Assembly: GCA_963522145.1 (NCBI GenBank)
Contig: CAUQXI010000015.1
Location: 20,696-84,695 of the forward strand
DNA length: 64,000 nucleotides
Reading direction: 5' to 3'
Origin: Mesorhizobium_B sp963522145
Lineage (GTDB): Bacteria > Pseudomonadota > Alphaproteobacteria > Rhizobiales > Rhizobiaceae
Part shown: positions 34,135 through 43,052 of the stretch, piece after piece
Layout: each line of letters begins with the position of its first letter
Position numbering within the stretch: the stretch's first letter is position 1
The notes under the pieces: model-generated
Seen by the model: the letters and a program-made list of their open reading frames with translations, nothing else
Told to the model about the DNA's origin: nothing
Databases searched by the model: none
Translations under genes and position numbers: made by a program

Positions 34135-36930
34135 TCAGCTTGCCAGCGCTTCCACCGGCGGGCAGGTGCAGACCAGATTGCGATCGCCCGCGACATTATC
34201 GATGCGGGATACCGGAGGCCAGTATTTGGGAGCGTCCGCGTGGCCGGCCGGGAAAGCCGCGACGAGCCGGGGGTAGGGGTGTGTCCACTCTTCGGCATGG
34301 GTTTCCGCCGCTGTATGCGGCGCATTGACGAGAGGGTTGTCGTCTCGGGGCCACTCTCCGCTGGCTACCTTCTCCGCCTCGCCCGCGATCGCGATCATCG
34401 CGTCGCAGAAGCGGTCGATCTCTCCTTTCGGCTCGGACTCCGTGGGCTCCACCATCAGCGTGCCCGGCACCGGCCAGGACATGGTGGGAGCATGGAAGCC
34501 GTAGTCGATCAAGCGCTTGGCCACGTCCTCTACACCGATGCCTGCGCTCGCCTTCAGCCCGCGCGTGTCGAGGATGCATTCATGCGCCACGCGGCCCTTG
34601 TGGTTGGTGAAGAGGACTGGGAAGTAGTTTCCGACGCGCTTTGCAATGTAGTTAGCCGACAGGATTGCGGTTTCCGTCGCCTGCCTGAGGCCGCCGGCTC
34701 CCATCATCCTGATATACATCCAAGTGATGGGCAGGATGGAAGCGCTGCCGAAGGGCGCGGCTGCTACAGCCCCGTCGTTTCCGGAGGCGGTGTGACCGGG
34801 CAGGAACGACGCCAAATGGCGCTTGACGCCGATCGGGCCGATGCCGGGACCACCCCCGCCATGCGGGATGCAGAAGGTCTTGTGCAGGTTCATGTGGCAG
34901 ACATCGGCGCCGATGTCGCCCGGCCGAGCCAGGCCGACCAGAGCGTTGAGGTTCGCCCCGTCCAGATAGACCTGTGCGCCGTGCTCGTGAGCGATTGCGC
35001 AGATCTCGCGAATGCCTTCCTCGAACACCCCATGCGTCGACGGGTAGGTGACCATCAAAGCGGCCAGATGGTCGGCGTGCTCCGTCGCTTTGGCGCGGAG
35101 GTCGTCGATGTCGATGTCGCCTTCGTCCGTGCAACGCACCACCGCCACGCGCATGCCCGCCATGGATGCGCTCGCCGGGTTGGTGCCATGGGCGGAAGAG
35201 GGGATCAGGCAGATGTCGCGCTGCGTGTTCCCTTGCGCCTCATGAAAGCGGCGGATAGCGAGCAGGCCTGCGAACTCACCCTGGCTGCCTGCGTTGGGCT
35301 GAAGCGACACGGCATCGAAGCCCGTGATCTCACCCAGCCATGCTTCCAGATCTTCGGTCATGGCGCGGTAGCCCGCCGAGTGGTCATTCGGCGCGAAGGG
35401 ATGAAGGTTGGCGACGCTGTCCCAGCTCACCGGCATCATCTCGGCCGCGGCATTGAGCTTCATGGTGCATGAACCCAGAGGGATCATCGCGCGATCGAGC
35501 GCCAGATCCTTGTCGGCCAAGCGGCGCAGAAACCGCATCATCTCGGTTTCCGAGCGATGCTCGTGGAAGACGGGCTGGGATAGGAAGTTGGCGCGCGCGG
35601 AACCGACACTCTCGACCGGCTGGCTGATCGGTGCACCACCAAGAAGGGCGACCAAGGCTTCAAGGTCCTCAATGGTCGATGTCTCGTCGAAGGTGACCGA
35701 GACCGCGCTGTCATCGATGACGCGAAGCAGCCGTTCGCCATCTTCGGCGCGTCGCGCAATCTCATGTGCGCCTTTTCCGACCTCAATGCATACCGTATCG
35801 AAGCGGCGCTGGCCTTTCACCTTCTTGCCAGATGCCTCAACGGAATCGGCAAGAGAAGATGCCAAGCCGTTGATCCAGCTTGCGATCCTTTCAAGACCCT
35901 CCGGGCCGTGCCAGATCGCGTAGGCTGCTGCCATGTTGGCGAGCAATGCCTGCGCCGTGCAGATATTGGAGGTCGCCTTGTCGCGTCGGATGTGCTGCTC
36001 GCGCGTCTGGAGCGCGAGGCGGTAGCCGGGACGCCCATGCGCGTCGATCGACTGACCGACGAGGCGCCCCGGCATCAGGCGGGTCAGCTTGTCTGATACC
36101 GCGCAATAGGCCGCATGCGGACCGCCGAAGCCCATGGGAACGCCGAAGCGCTGCATCGAGCCGACTGCGATGTCCGCGCCGAGGCTGGCGGGCGTTTCTC
36201 CGATCACCAGCGCCAGCGGATCGGCGATGAAGACCACCAGCGCACCAGCGGTCCGCGCTGCTGAAATGCGTTCGGCATGATCTCCGAAAACTCCTAAGGT
36301 GTCCGGCCATGAAACCAGCAGCGCGGCGGTGTCAGCCCCGATCTCGGCGTGGCCGTCCACGGTGATCCCGAGCGCCTCGCCGCGCGTGCGCACCACGTCC
36401 AGGGTCTGGGCGTGCGGCGTTCCGGCGAGCGCGATTTTCGTCCGCTTTTCCCGCCCGTGGCGATAGGCGATGCCCACCGCTTCGGCTGCGGCAGTCGCCT
36501 CATCCAGCAGCGATGCCGAGGCAACCGGCAGGCCGGTGAGTTCGGCCACAAGCGTCTGGAAGTGGAACAGCATCTCCAGCCTGCCCTGACTGATCTCCGC
36601 CTGATAGGGCGTGTAGGCGGTGTACCAAGCGGGATTCTCAAACAAATTCCGCTGGATGACCGGGGGCGTGAAACAACCGTGGTAGCCCGCGCCGATGAAG
36701 CTTTTCAGCACGCGGTTCTGTGACATCTTCGCGCCGAGTTCCTGCAAGGCAGCGGCTTCCGAGAGCGCCTCGGGAAGGTCGAGCGGGCGATCGAGGCGGA
36801 TCGACTGAGGAACCGTCTGCGAGATCAGTGTCTCGACCGAGGGCACGCCGATCGTGGCGAGCATCGCGCGGATGTCAGTCTGCCGCGGACCGATGTGGCG
36901 CGACGCGAAGGAAGCCTGTTGCTGATCCAT
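34135..36930 (-). CDS. gcvP: Glycine dehydrogenase (decarboxylating), P-protein of the glycine cleavage system
   Basis: The PLP-dependent P-protein decarboxylates glycine and passes aminomethyl to the lipoyl arm of GcvH. The 931-residue single-chain form starts MDQQQASFASRHIGP; the PLP lysine is in NLHKTFCIPHGGGGPG, and IPLGSCTMKLNAAAEM marks the second half. The ATG at 36930 follows GAGGA, 11 bases after the gcvH stop; an in-frame start at 36945 overlaps gcvH. Last gene of gcvTHP. Confidence 0.97.
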   Translation of the reverse strand: MDQQQASFASRHIGPRQTDIRAMLATIGVPSVETLISQTVPQSIRLDRPLDLPEALSEAAALQELGAKMSQNRVLKSFIGAGYHGCFTPPVIQRNLFENPAWYTAYTPYQAEISQGRLEMLFHFQTLVAELTGLPVASASLLDEATAAAEAVGIAYRHGREKRTKIALAGTPHAQTLDVVRTRGEALGITVDGHAEIGADTAALLVSWPDTLGVFGDHAERISAARTAGALVVFIADPLALVIGETPASLGADIAVGSMQRFGVPMGFGGPHAAYCAVSDKLTRLMPGRLVGQSIDAHGRPGYRLALQTREQHIRRDKATSNICTAQALLANMAAAYAIWHGPEGLERIASWINGLASSLADSVEASGKKVKGQRRFDTVCIEVGKGAHEIARRAEDGERLLRVIDDSAVSVTFDETSTIEDLEALVALLGGAPISQPVESVGSARANFLSQPVFHEHRSETEMMRFLRRLADKDLALDRAMIPLGSCTMKLNAAAEMMPVSWDSVANLHPFAPNDHSAGYRAMTEDLEAWLGEITGFDAVSLQPNAGSQGEFAGLLAIRRFHEAQGNTQRDICLIPSSAHGTNPASASMAGMRVAVVRCTDEGDIDIDDLRAKATEHADHLAALMVTYPSTHGVFEEGIREICAIAHEHGAQVYLDGANLNALVGLARPGDIGADVCHMNLHKTFCIPHGGGGPGIGPIGVKRHLASFLPGHTASGNDGAVAAAPFGSASILPITWMYIRMMGAGGLRQATETAILSANYIAKRVGNYFPVLFTNHKGRVAHECILDTRGLKASAGIGVEDVAKRLIDYGFHAPTMSWPVPGTLMVEPTESEPKGEIDRFCDAMIAIAGEAEKVASGEWPRDDNPLVNAPHTAAETHAEEWTHPYPRLVAAFPAGHADAPKYWPPVSRIDNVAGDRNLVCTCPPVEALAS

Positions 36931-36941
36931 GCCTGCGGTCC

Positions 36942-37310
36942 TCAACCAATCATCGCCTTGTAGCCCGCCTCATCCATGAGGCCGGCGAGCTGATCCGGGT
37001 TGGACAGGCGCATCTTCCAGAGCCAGCCGCCCTCGGTCGGAGCCGAATTGACCAGTGCGGGCTCCGTCGATAGCGCCTCGTTCACTTCCGTGATCTCGCC
37101 ATCCGCAGGCGCATAAACGTCCGAAGCGGCCTTCACGGACTCCACCACGATGGCGGTGTCACCCTTCGCCAAGGTGCGGCCCACTTCCGGCAGCTCGACA
37201 AAGACGAGGTCGCCAAGCTGCTCCTGCGCGTAATCGGTGATGCCGACAGTCGCCACGCCATCCTCGACGCGCAGCCATTCATGGTCCTGGGTGTAATAAA
37301 GATCGGCCAT
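36942..37310 (-). CDS. gcvH: Glycine cleavage system H protein
   Basis: GcvH shuttles the aminomethyl group on a lipoylated lysine. The 122-residue protein starts MADLYYTQDHEWLRV and carries the lipoyl-lysine in ESVKAASD. Two starts are possible: ATG at 37319 overlaps the gcvT stop (ATGA), but AAAGGA lies eight bases before the ATG at 37310 and almost on top of the other, so the shorter form is chosen. Confidence 0.95.
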   Translation of the reverse strand: MADLYYTQDHEWLRVEDGVATVGITDYAQEQLGDLVFVELPEVGRTLAKGDTAIVVESVKAASDVYAPADGEITEVNEALSTEPALVNSAPTEGGWLWKMRLSNPDQLAGLMDEAGYKAMIG

Positions 37311-37315
37311 CGGGA

Positions 37316-38416
37316 TCATCCTTTACGGTGGCGGTGAGGAGCGAAGGGAAGAGAGTGGACAGTAACCGGAACGCGTCCGCCGCGAACCTCGGCGAACAAT
37401 CGGGTCCCTGCCTTGGCAAGAGGAGCCGCGACGAGGCCCATCGCGATCGGATGATCGACGCTCGGGCCGAAGCCGCCGGATGTGACGGAGCCAACCGGCG
37501 ATCCCTCTTCATCCAGCAGGCTTGCACCGGCGCGAACCGGCTGCCGACCGTCTGGCTTCAGTCCGCAGCGTTTCTTGGTTGCGCCCGCTAAGATGATTTT
37601 GCTCAACGATTCCGCGCCGATAAACCCGCCATCCTCACGTAGTGGTTTCGGGATCGCCCAGATCAGGGCGGCCGTCACGGGATCGGTTTCCGGCGAAATG
37701 TCCTGTCCGTGGAGGCACAGCCCGGCTTCCAGACGCAAGCTGTCCCGCGCGGCCAAACCGATCCACTGTGCGCGATCGTCATCAAGGATTCGGGTTACCA
37801 GGCTTCGGGCATCGGCTTCGGGCAGGGCGATCTCGAAGCCGTCCTCGCCCGTGTAGCCCGACCGGCTCACGAACCAGCCTTCCCCCGTCTCGGCAGCCGT
37901 CATGAAGCGTTCGGGCAGCCCCTTCACCTCGGCGCGGTGAAGAACATCCTCGGCGTCCGGCCCTTGCAGTGCGAGGAAGATGCGGTCCAGCGCTTCGACC
38001 TGAACGTTCAAGCCGGACGCGACATCGCGGAGATGCGTCTCGTCCGCGGCCGCATTGCCGGCGTTGGCGACGACGATGAAGCGGTCCGTCGCCATGCGGG
38101 TGATGATCAGGTCGTCCAGAATCCCTGCATTCTCATTGAGAAAGAAGGTGAGCTTGCCGTGGTTCAGCAAAAGCGCGCCCGCATCGATCGGGCAGACGCG
38201 ACTCAGCAGATCGGCGGCGTCTTCGCCTTCGACGGAGAAGAGCTTCATGTGAGAGATATCGAACAGGCCTGCATGCGCCCGCGTCCATAGATGCTCCTTG
38301 AGCACGCCGAGCGGATAGGTCACGGGCATGTTCCAGCCGGCGAAGGCGCCGAGGCGCGCACCGGCTGCACGATGCAGGTCTTGGAGGGGAAGGGTCTTCA
38401 GGTCGCCGGGGCTCAA
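37316..38416 (-). CDS. gcvT: Aminomethyltransferase, T-protein of the glycine cleavage system
   Basis: GcvT moves the C1 unit to tetrahydrofolate and frees ammonia. The 366-residue protein has the folate domain (FAGWNMPVTYPLG near the start, FDISHMKL, GYTGEDGFEIALP). The start chosen is TTG at 38416 (LSPGDLKTLPLQDLH), with GGAG six bases upstream; GTG at 38467 would add 17 unconserved residues and reach into the riboswitch. First gene of the operon, coupled to gcvH by four bases if the longer gcvH start is used. Confidence 0.92.
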   Translation of the reverse strand: MSPGDLKTLPLQDLHRAAGARLGAFAGWNMPVTYPLGVLKEHLWTRAHAGLFDISHMKLFSVEGEDAADLLSRVCPIDAGALLLNHGKLTFFLNENAGILDDLIITRMATDRFIVVANAGNAAADETHLRDVASGLNVQVEALDRIFLALQGPDAEDVLHRAEVKGLPERFMTAAETGEGWFVSRSGYTGEDGFEIALPEADARSLVTRILDDDRAQWIGLAARDSLRLEAGLCLHGQDISPETDPVTAALIWAIPKPLREDGGFIGAESLSKIILAGATKKRCGLKPDGRQPVRAGASLLDEEGSPVGSVTSGGFGPSVDHPIAMGLVAAPLAKAGTRLFAEVRGGRVPVTVHSLPFAPHRHRKG

Positions 38417-38473
38417 GCGCTTCTCCAAAGCAACACGCGTCCGGCGACGCCATGCCGCCGGCTCCACGTGCCC

Positions 38474-38660
38474 CTCTGTCTGAAGCCTGAGAGACTTGCA
38501 TCGCCGGGCTCTACCGGTGACACTTACACCTTCGGCGCGAAACCCATGTGGGCGTCGACTTTCCAGAGCGCTTTCAAGCTCTTCGCGGTTCTTTATGCCT
38601 GAGAGATTTCGGGCGATTTCCCCTTCGGCGGTGCGCCTTACGGCTCACTCTCTCCCGCGA
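38474..38660 (-). promoter_or_regulatory. Tandem glycine riboswitch upstream of gcvTHP
   Basis: Read on the minus strand, two aptamers follow each other. Aptamer 1 opens with GGGAGAGAGTGAGCC and closes with ATCTCTCAGGC (38596-38606 in plus coordinates); aptamer 2 has CTCTGGAAAGTCG, CGCCGAAGGTGTAAGT and closes with TCTCTCAGGC (38485-38494). CGCCGAAGG(G/T)G and TCTCTCAGGC are diagnostic. The pair ends about 60 bases before the gcvT start. In this family glycine binding turns the operon on. Outer limits are approximate. Confidence 0.93.
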
Positions 38661-38726
38661 AAAGCCGGGTTCCGCCAAGAACCCCAGCATACGGTGCATA
38701 GCGCAACCGTTCTCTCCTGTCACGTC

Positions 38727-39518
38727 TCAGATGCCGCCAAACCAATCATAGCCGCGATCTTCCCAGTAGCCGCCCTGACCGAGGCCGATCGCTGCGAAGC
38801 TGTCGATCAGCTCGATCCGCCGGAGGTATTTCGGCATCTTGTAGCCAAGCTGCCGCTCGACCCGAACGCGCAGCGGTGCGCCGTTGGCAACGGGCAGCCG
38901 CGCACCATTCATGGCGTAAGCCAGGATGGTTTGCGGATGGCGGGCGTCGATCAGATCGATCGAGCCGAAATATTGCACGGTGCCCGACAGACCCTGCTCG
39001 ATCGTATCCATGCACCAGAACATGACGTAGCGCGCTGCCGGCTTGACCTTTGCCTGGTCCAGCACGAGCGCGAGCGGCGCGCCGGTCCATTTCGCGATGC
39101 AGCTCCAGCCTTCCACGCAGTCGTGGCGCGTGATCTGCGTGCGGGCCGGCATGGCCATGATCTGCGCGCGCGAGAGCGAAAGCGGCTGTTCCACCAGCCC
39201 CGTGACCTCCAGGCGCCAGTTGCGGAAGTCGTCGGCGAGCAGCGCCTGATAGTCTTCGTCGGACGGCTTGGTGATGCCGTTCGGGCGCTGAGGCTGACGG
39301 ATCTCGCTTTCGCTGAACTCTGGCGCGAGGCGGTCGCGTCCCGCGAGCAGGCGCTGAGCGCGATATGTCAGGTTGTTGGCGCCTTCCATGAAATTGCGGA
39401 GCGCGCCGTCACGTTCGCCGAGGCTGTCCAGAACGTCGCAGCCGGAAAGCGCCAGAGACGACGCGCCAAGCGCCGATGCCGAAAGGAAGCGGCGGCGGCT
39501 GATCTGAAAAGCGGCCAT
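38727..39518 (-). CDS. Tat-exported molybdopterin oxidoreductase (sulfite oxidase/MsrP-like family)
   Basis: The 263-residue protein has a twin-arginine signal (SRRRFLSASALGASSLALSGC) and the sulfite-oxidase-type molybdopterin core: RHDCVEGWSCIAKWTG with the Mo-ligand Cys, YVMFWCMD, and a second half with APLRVRVERQLGYKMPKYLRRIELID. ATG at 39518 has GGAGG ten bases upstream. It lies two bases from the cytochrome b gene, its likely electron partner. Whether the substrate is a methionine sulfoxide, sulfite or another compound cannot be told from sequence. Confidence 0.85.
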   Translation of the reverse strand: MAAFQISRRRFLSASALGASSLALSGCDVLDSLGERDGALRNFMEGANNLTYRAQRLLAGRDRLAPEFSESEIRQPQRPNGITKPSDEDYQALLADDFRNWRLEVTGLVEQPLSLSRAQIMAMPARTQITRHDCVEGWSCIAKWTGAPLALVLDQAKVKPAARYVMFWCMDTIEQGLSGTVQYFGSIDLIDARHPQTILAYAMNGARLPVANGAPLRVRVERQLGYKMPKYLRRIELIDSFAAIGLGQGGYWEDRGYDWFGGI

Positions 39519-39520
39519 GG

Positions 39521-40381
39521 TCAAGCCTCCCTGTTCGTGGAGGCAGGCGGGTCGACGCGGTACCAACCGGTAATCATGGAACGAAGCTCGTTGAACGGTC
39601 CCGCCGCGAGCACCATCGCCACGTGAACGATGAAGAACAGCACGAGCAGCATCATGCAGGTGAAATGGATCGTGCGCGCCGTCTGCCGCCCGCCCAACAG
39701 ATCGTTCAGGAATGGAACGGCGGCGTTGAAGGACGGCGACATGGCAAGCCCCGTGAGGATGATCAGCGGCATCAGCACGAAGAGCACGCCCGCATAGCTC
39801 AGCTTCTGGAGGGTGTTGTATTTACGGCCGTGATGAAAGCGCAGGCGGAGGTGATCGATGATGTCGCGCGGAAGGCGCCGGAAGTCTTTACCTCGCGGCG
39901 CGAGATCGCGGCGAAGATGGCCGTTAAGGAGGCTCGCGCCGAACCAGACGATGAGCGTGCCGGCGAAGATCCAGGCGAAGAAGAAGTGCACGACGCGTGC
40001 GGTGCCGAGATCATAAAAGGACGGGATCGTCGCCCAGGCGGGAAAGGCACGGAATTGCCGATCGCCATCATGCTCGGAAACCCCAAGCAGGCCGGTGGTC
40101 TCGATGCGCTTGCCGAATACCTCCGTCACGCCGACTGCACCGGTCGGGCTGTCTTCTGCACGGATGCGCAGAATGGCGTTATCGAAGCCGAAGCCCGACT
40201 GCTCTCCGAGGTACAGATTCGGATGGGCATTGAAGATGTTGAGTCCGCTGAGAAGCAGGAAGAACAAGGCGACAGCCCACAGCCAGTGCGTCAAACGCGT
40301 CCATGCAGACTGGCGATAGATCAGACGCCTGGCCGATCGAAGATCAGGCTCGCCCGCGCCTTGCGCTTGTTCAAGGCTCAT
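39521..40381 (-). CDS. Cytochrome b561-type membrane subunit
   Basis: A 286-residue protein with four main membrane spans and haem-ligand histidines in RLTHWLWAVALFFLLLSG, ARVVHFFFAWIFAG and RTIHFTCMMLLVLFFIVHVAM. It probably passes quinol electrons to the periplasmic molybdoenzyme encoded two bases downstream; it is not MsrQ. Three starts cluster (TTG 40396, ATG 40387, ATG 40381); the last has GGGAG at the best spacing. Confidence 0.85.
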   Translation of the reverse strand: MSLEQAQGAGEPDLRSARRLIYRQSAWTRLTHWLWAVALFFLLLSGLNIFNAHPNLYLGEQSGFGFDNAILRIRAEDSPTGAVGVTEVFGKRIETTGLLGVSEHDGDRQFRAFPAWATIPSFYDLGTARVVHFFFAWIFAGTLIVWFGASLLNGHLRRDLAPRGKDFRRLPRDIIDHLRLRFHHGRKYNTLQKLSYAGVLFVLMPLIILTGLAMSPSFNAAVPFLNDLLGGRQTARTIHFTCMMLLVLFFIVHVAMVLAAGPFNELRSMITGWYRVDPPASTNREA

Positions 40382-40481
40382 CGCCATCTCCCTCAACAGG
40401 GCTGCCGTTGCCCAGCATCAGTAGATACGCTGCCATGCCATCGGGCAGGACAAGCCGAGCGATGACATTTTCGCGAACGCG

Positions 40482-41150
40482 TTACCCGCCGAGGCTTATG
40501 GCGACATTCACGACCGCCGCAAGGATCACGGCGTTGAAGAAATAGGAGATCAGCCCGTGCACCAGCACGAGGCGACGGACCCGCGACGACGTGATGTCCG
40601 TGTCGGCGGTCTGGGCGGTCATGCCCACTGTTGCCGAGAAATACAGGAAGTCCCAGCCGCCGGGTTGCTCGTTGCCTGGAAAGTCTAGCCCTTCGGCGCG
40701 GACGCGGGAAACCTCGACGCCGGTGCGCCGCGTCGCTTCCTCGTCCAGCCAGCAGAGATGCGCGTAGTGCACGGCGAAGAGCACCTGGATGGTGAGCCAG
40801 CCGAGCGCCACCGCCAGAAGGGCAGTGCAGAGCTCAAGAGGGTCGGGGGCGCCCTTCTGGTGGATAAGCAGGAACAGCGAGGCGAGGGCGCTCGCGGCGA
40901 CCACGAGCGTCACGGCAAAGATCACGAAGACCGGTTCATCCGCCTTGCGCGCATTGCGGCCGAGGTAGGCAGGCGTCAGGCGGCTGAGCTGCCGTAGTTC
41001 GCAGGCGAGGAACACCACGAAGAAGACGGCGGCGCCGGCCACAAAGCCGAAGTCGGGCTGAGAGGCTGCCGCGAGGAGGCCGACAGCGATCCCGAGAAGC
41101 GCCGACAGGCTGAATTCCCAATGAAAGTTCCGACGCGGCTGCATGATCAC
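40482..41150 (-). CDS. DUF1345 integral membrane protein
   Basis: A 222-residue protein with about five membrane spans and the DUF1345 blocks LCTALLAVALGWLTIQVLFAVHYAHLCW and DFLYFSATVGMTAQTADTD near the C-terminus. Function unknown. The next 100 bases to the cytochrome gene hold no gene; the ATG at 41144 is an equally good start. Confidence 0.85.
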   Translation of the reverse strand: MIMQPRRNFHWEFSLSALLGIAVGLLAAASQPDFGFVAGAAVFFVVFLACELRQLSRLTPAYLGRNARKADEPVFVIFAVTLVVAASALASLFLLIHQKGAPDPLELCTALLAVALGWLTIQVLFAVHYAHLCWLDEEATRRTGVEVSRVRAEGLDFPGNEQPGGWDFLYFSATVGMTAQTADTDITSSRVRRLVLVHGLISYFFNAVILAAVVNVAISLGG

Positions 41151-41207
41151 CCGTTACCAGCGCTGCGACCCGCGCCTGGGTTCCGCCCGCGACCATGCAT
41201 CAAGTTC

Positions 41208-41681
41208 TCACCTTGGATCAGCCGCCGCAGCCATTGCGCGGCGCAGGGTTCGATCAAGGGCCTGGAGAAAGGCCGAGCGGTCTTTGGCCGAGAAGGAGGG
41301 GTTGAAGCCGCGCGACTCGCCGGTCTCGCGCAGATGCTGTTTCAAATCGCGCATGGCAACGGCCATCCCGATGGTTTCGGGCGTGAACGGCCGGCCGGTC
41401 GGTCCGAGCGTGTGGACGCCGTTGGGCACTACGCGGGCCGCGAGCGGGATGTCGGCTGTGATCACCACATCATTGGCTTTGGCGTGCTCGGCGATCCAGT
41501 CATCCGCGGCGTCGGCGCCCTTGGACACGACGACGTGCCGCACCATCGGGTCGCGTGAGGGCCGCAAGCCACCATTCGACACAAGCACGACCGCAACCTC
41601 GAGCCGCCCGGCGACCTTCAGGATTTCGTCCTTCACCGGGCAGGCGTCCGCATCCACGAAGATCGTGACGGCAGAAGCCAT
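41208..41681 (-). CDS. YaiI/YqxD family protein (UPF0178)
   Basis: A 157-residue protein of the UPF0178 family: IFVDADACPVKDEI at the N-terminus, VVSKGADAADDWIAEHAKANDVVITADIPLA, then a basic tail. The fold is PIN-like, with conserved acidic residues, but no activity is established. Lies 27 bases after the frmA stop side in the same direction. Confidence 0.9.
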   Translation of the reverse strand: MASAVTIFVDADACPVKDEILKVAGRLEVAVVLVSNGGLRPSRDPMVRHVVVSKGADAADDWIAEHAKANDVVITADIPLAARVVPNGVHTLGPTGRPFTPETIGMAVAMRDLKQHLRETGESRGFNPSFSAKDRSAFLQALDRTLRRAMAAAADPR

Positions 41682-41707
41682 GCCTTCCTCTGCGATCGCT
41701 CTTCCTG

Positions 41708-42832
<1,125 letters not shown>

Positions 42833-42904
42833 GACATAGTCCTCCTGAATCGGCGGGCATTGGTTTCAGCTTTCGCCTGCCGGTTCAAGCCTTTCGGATG
42901 GTTT

Positions 42905-42946
42905 CGGAATATGGTCGAGCACGAGATCGTGCTCGACCATATTCCG
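42905..42946. repeat. 42-nt near-perfect palindrome between divergent frmA and dnaE
   Basis: The left arm (42905-42924) is the exact reverse complement of the right arm (42927-42946), 20 bases each, around a 2-base centre (GA). The outer parts are AT-rich (GGAATAT/ATATTCC), the inner parts GC-rich (TCGAGCACG). It lies 72 bases from the frmA start and 106 from dnaE, where no terminator is expected. A second, weaker inverted repeat (CGGGAC 42996-43001 with GTCCCG 43012-43017) lies closer to dnaE. Origin or function not known. Confidence 0.9.
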
Positions 42947-43052
42947 GGAATCGGGGGAAGCGTGCCGGAACGCGATGGACTCTGTTCACCCGTTTCGGGA
43001 CAATCTCCCTCGTCCCGGAAAGCTTCGGCGGCGATTCCCTTCAGGAGAAGAC

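Noticed and set aside
34240..35472. A 410-codon plus-strand frame
   Set aside because: Antisense to gcvP.
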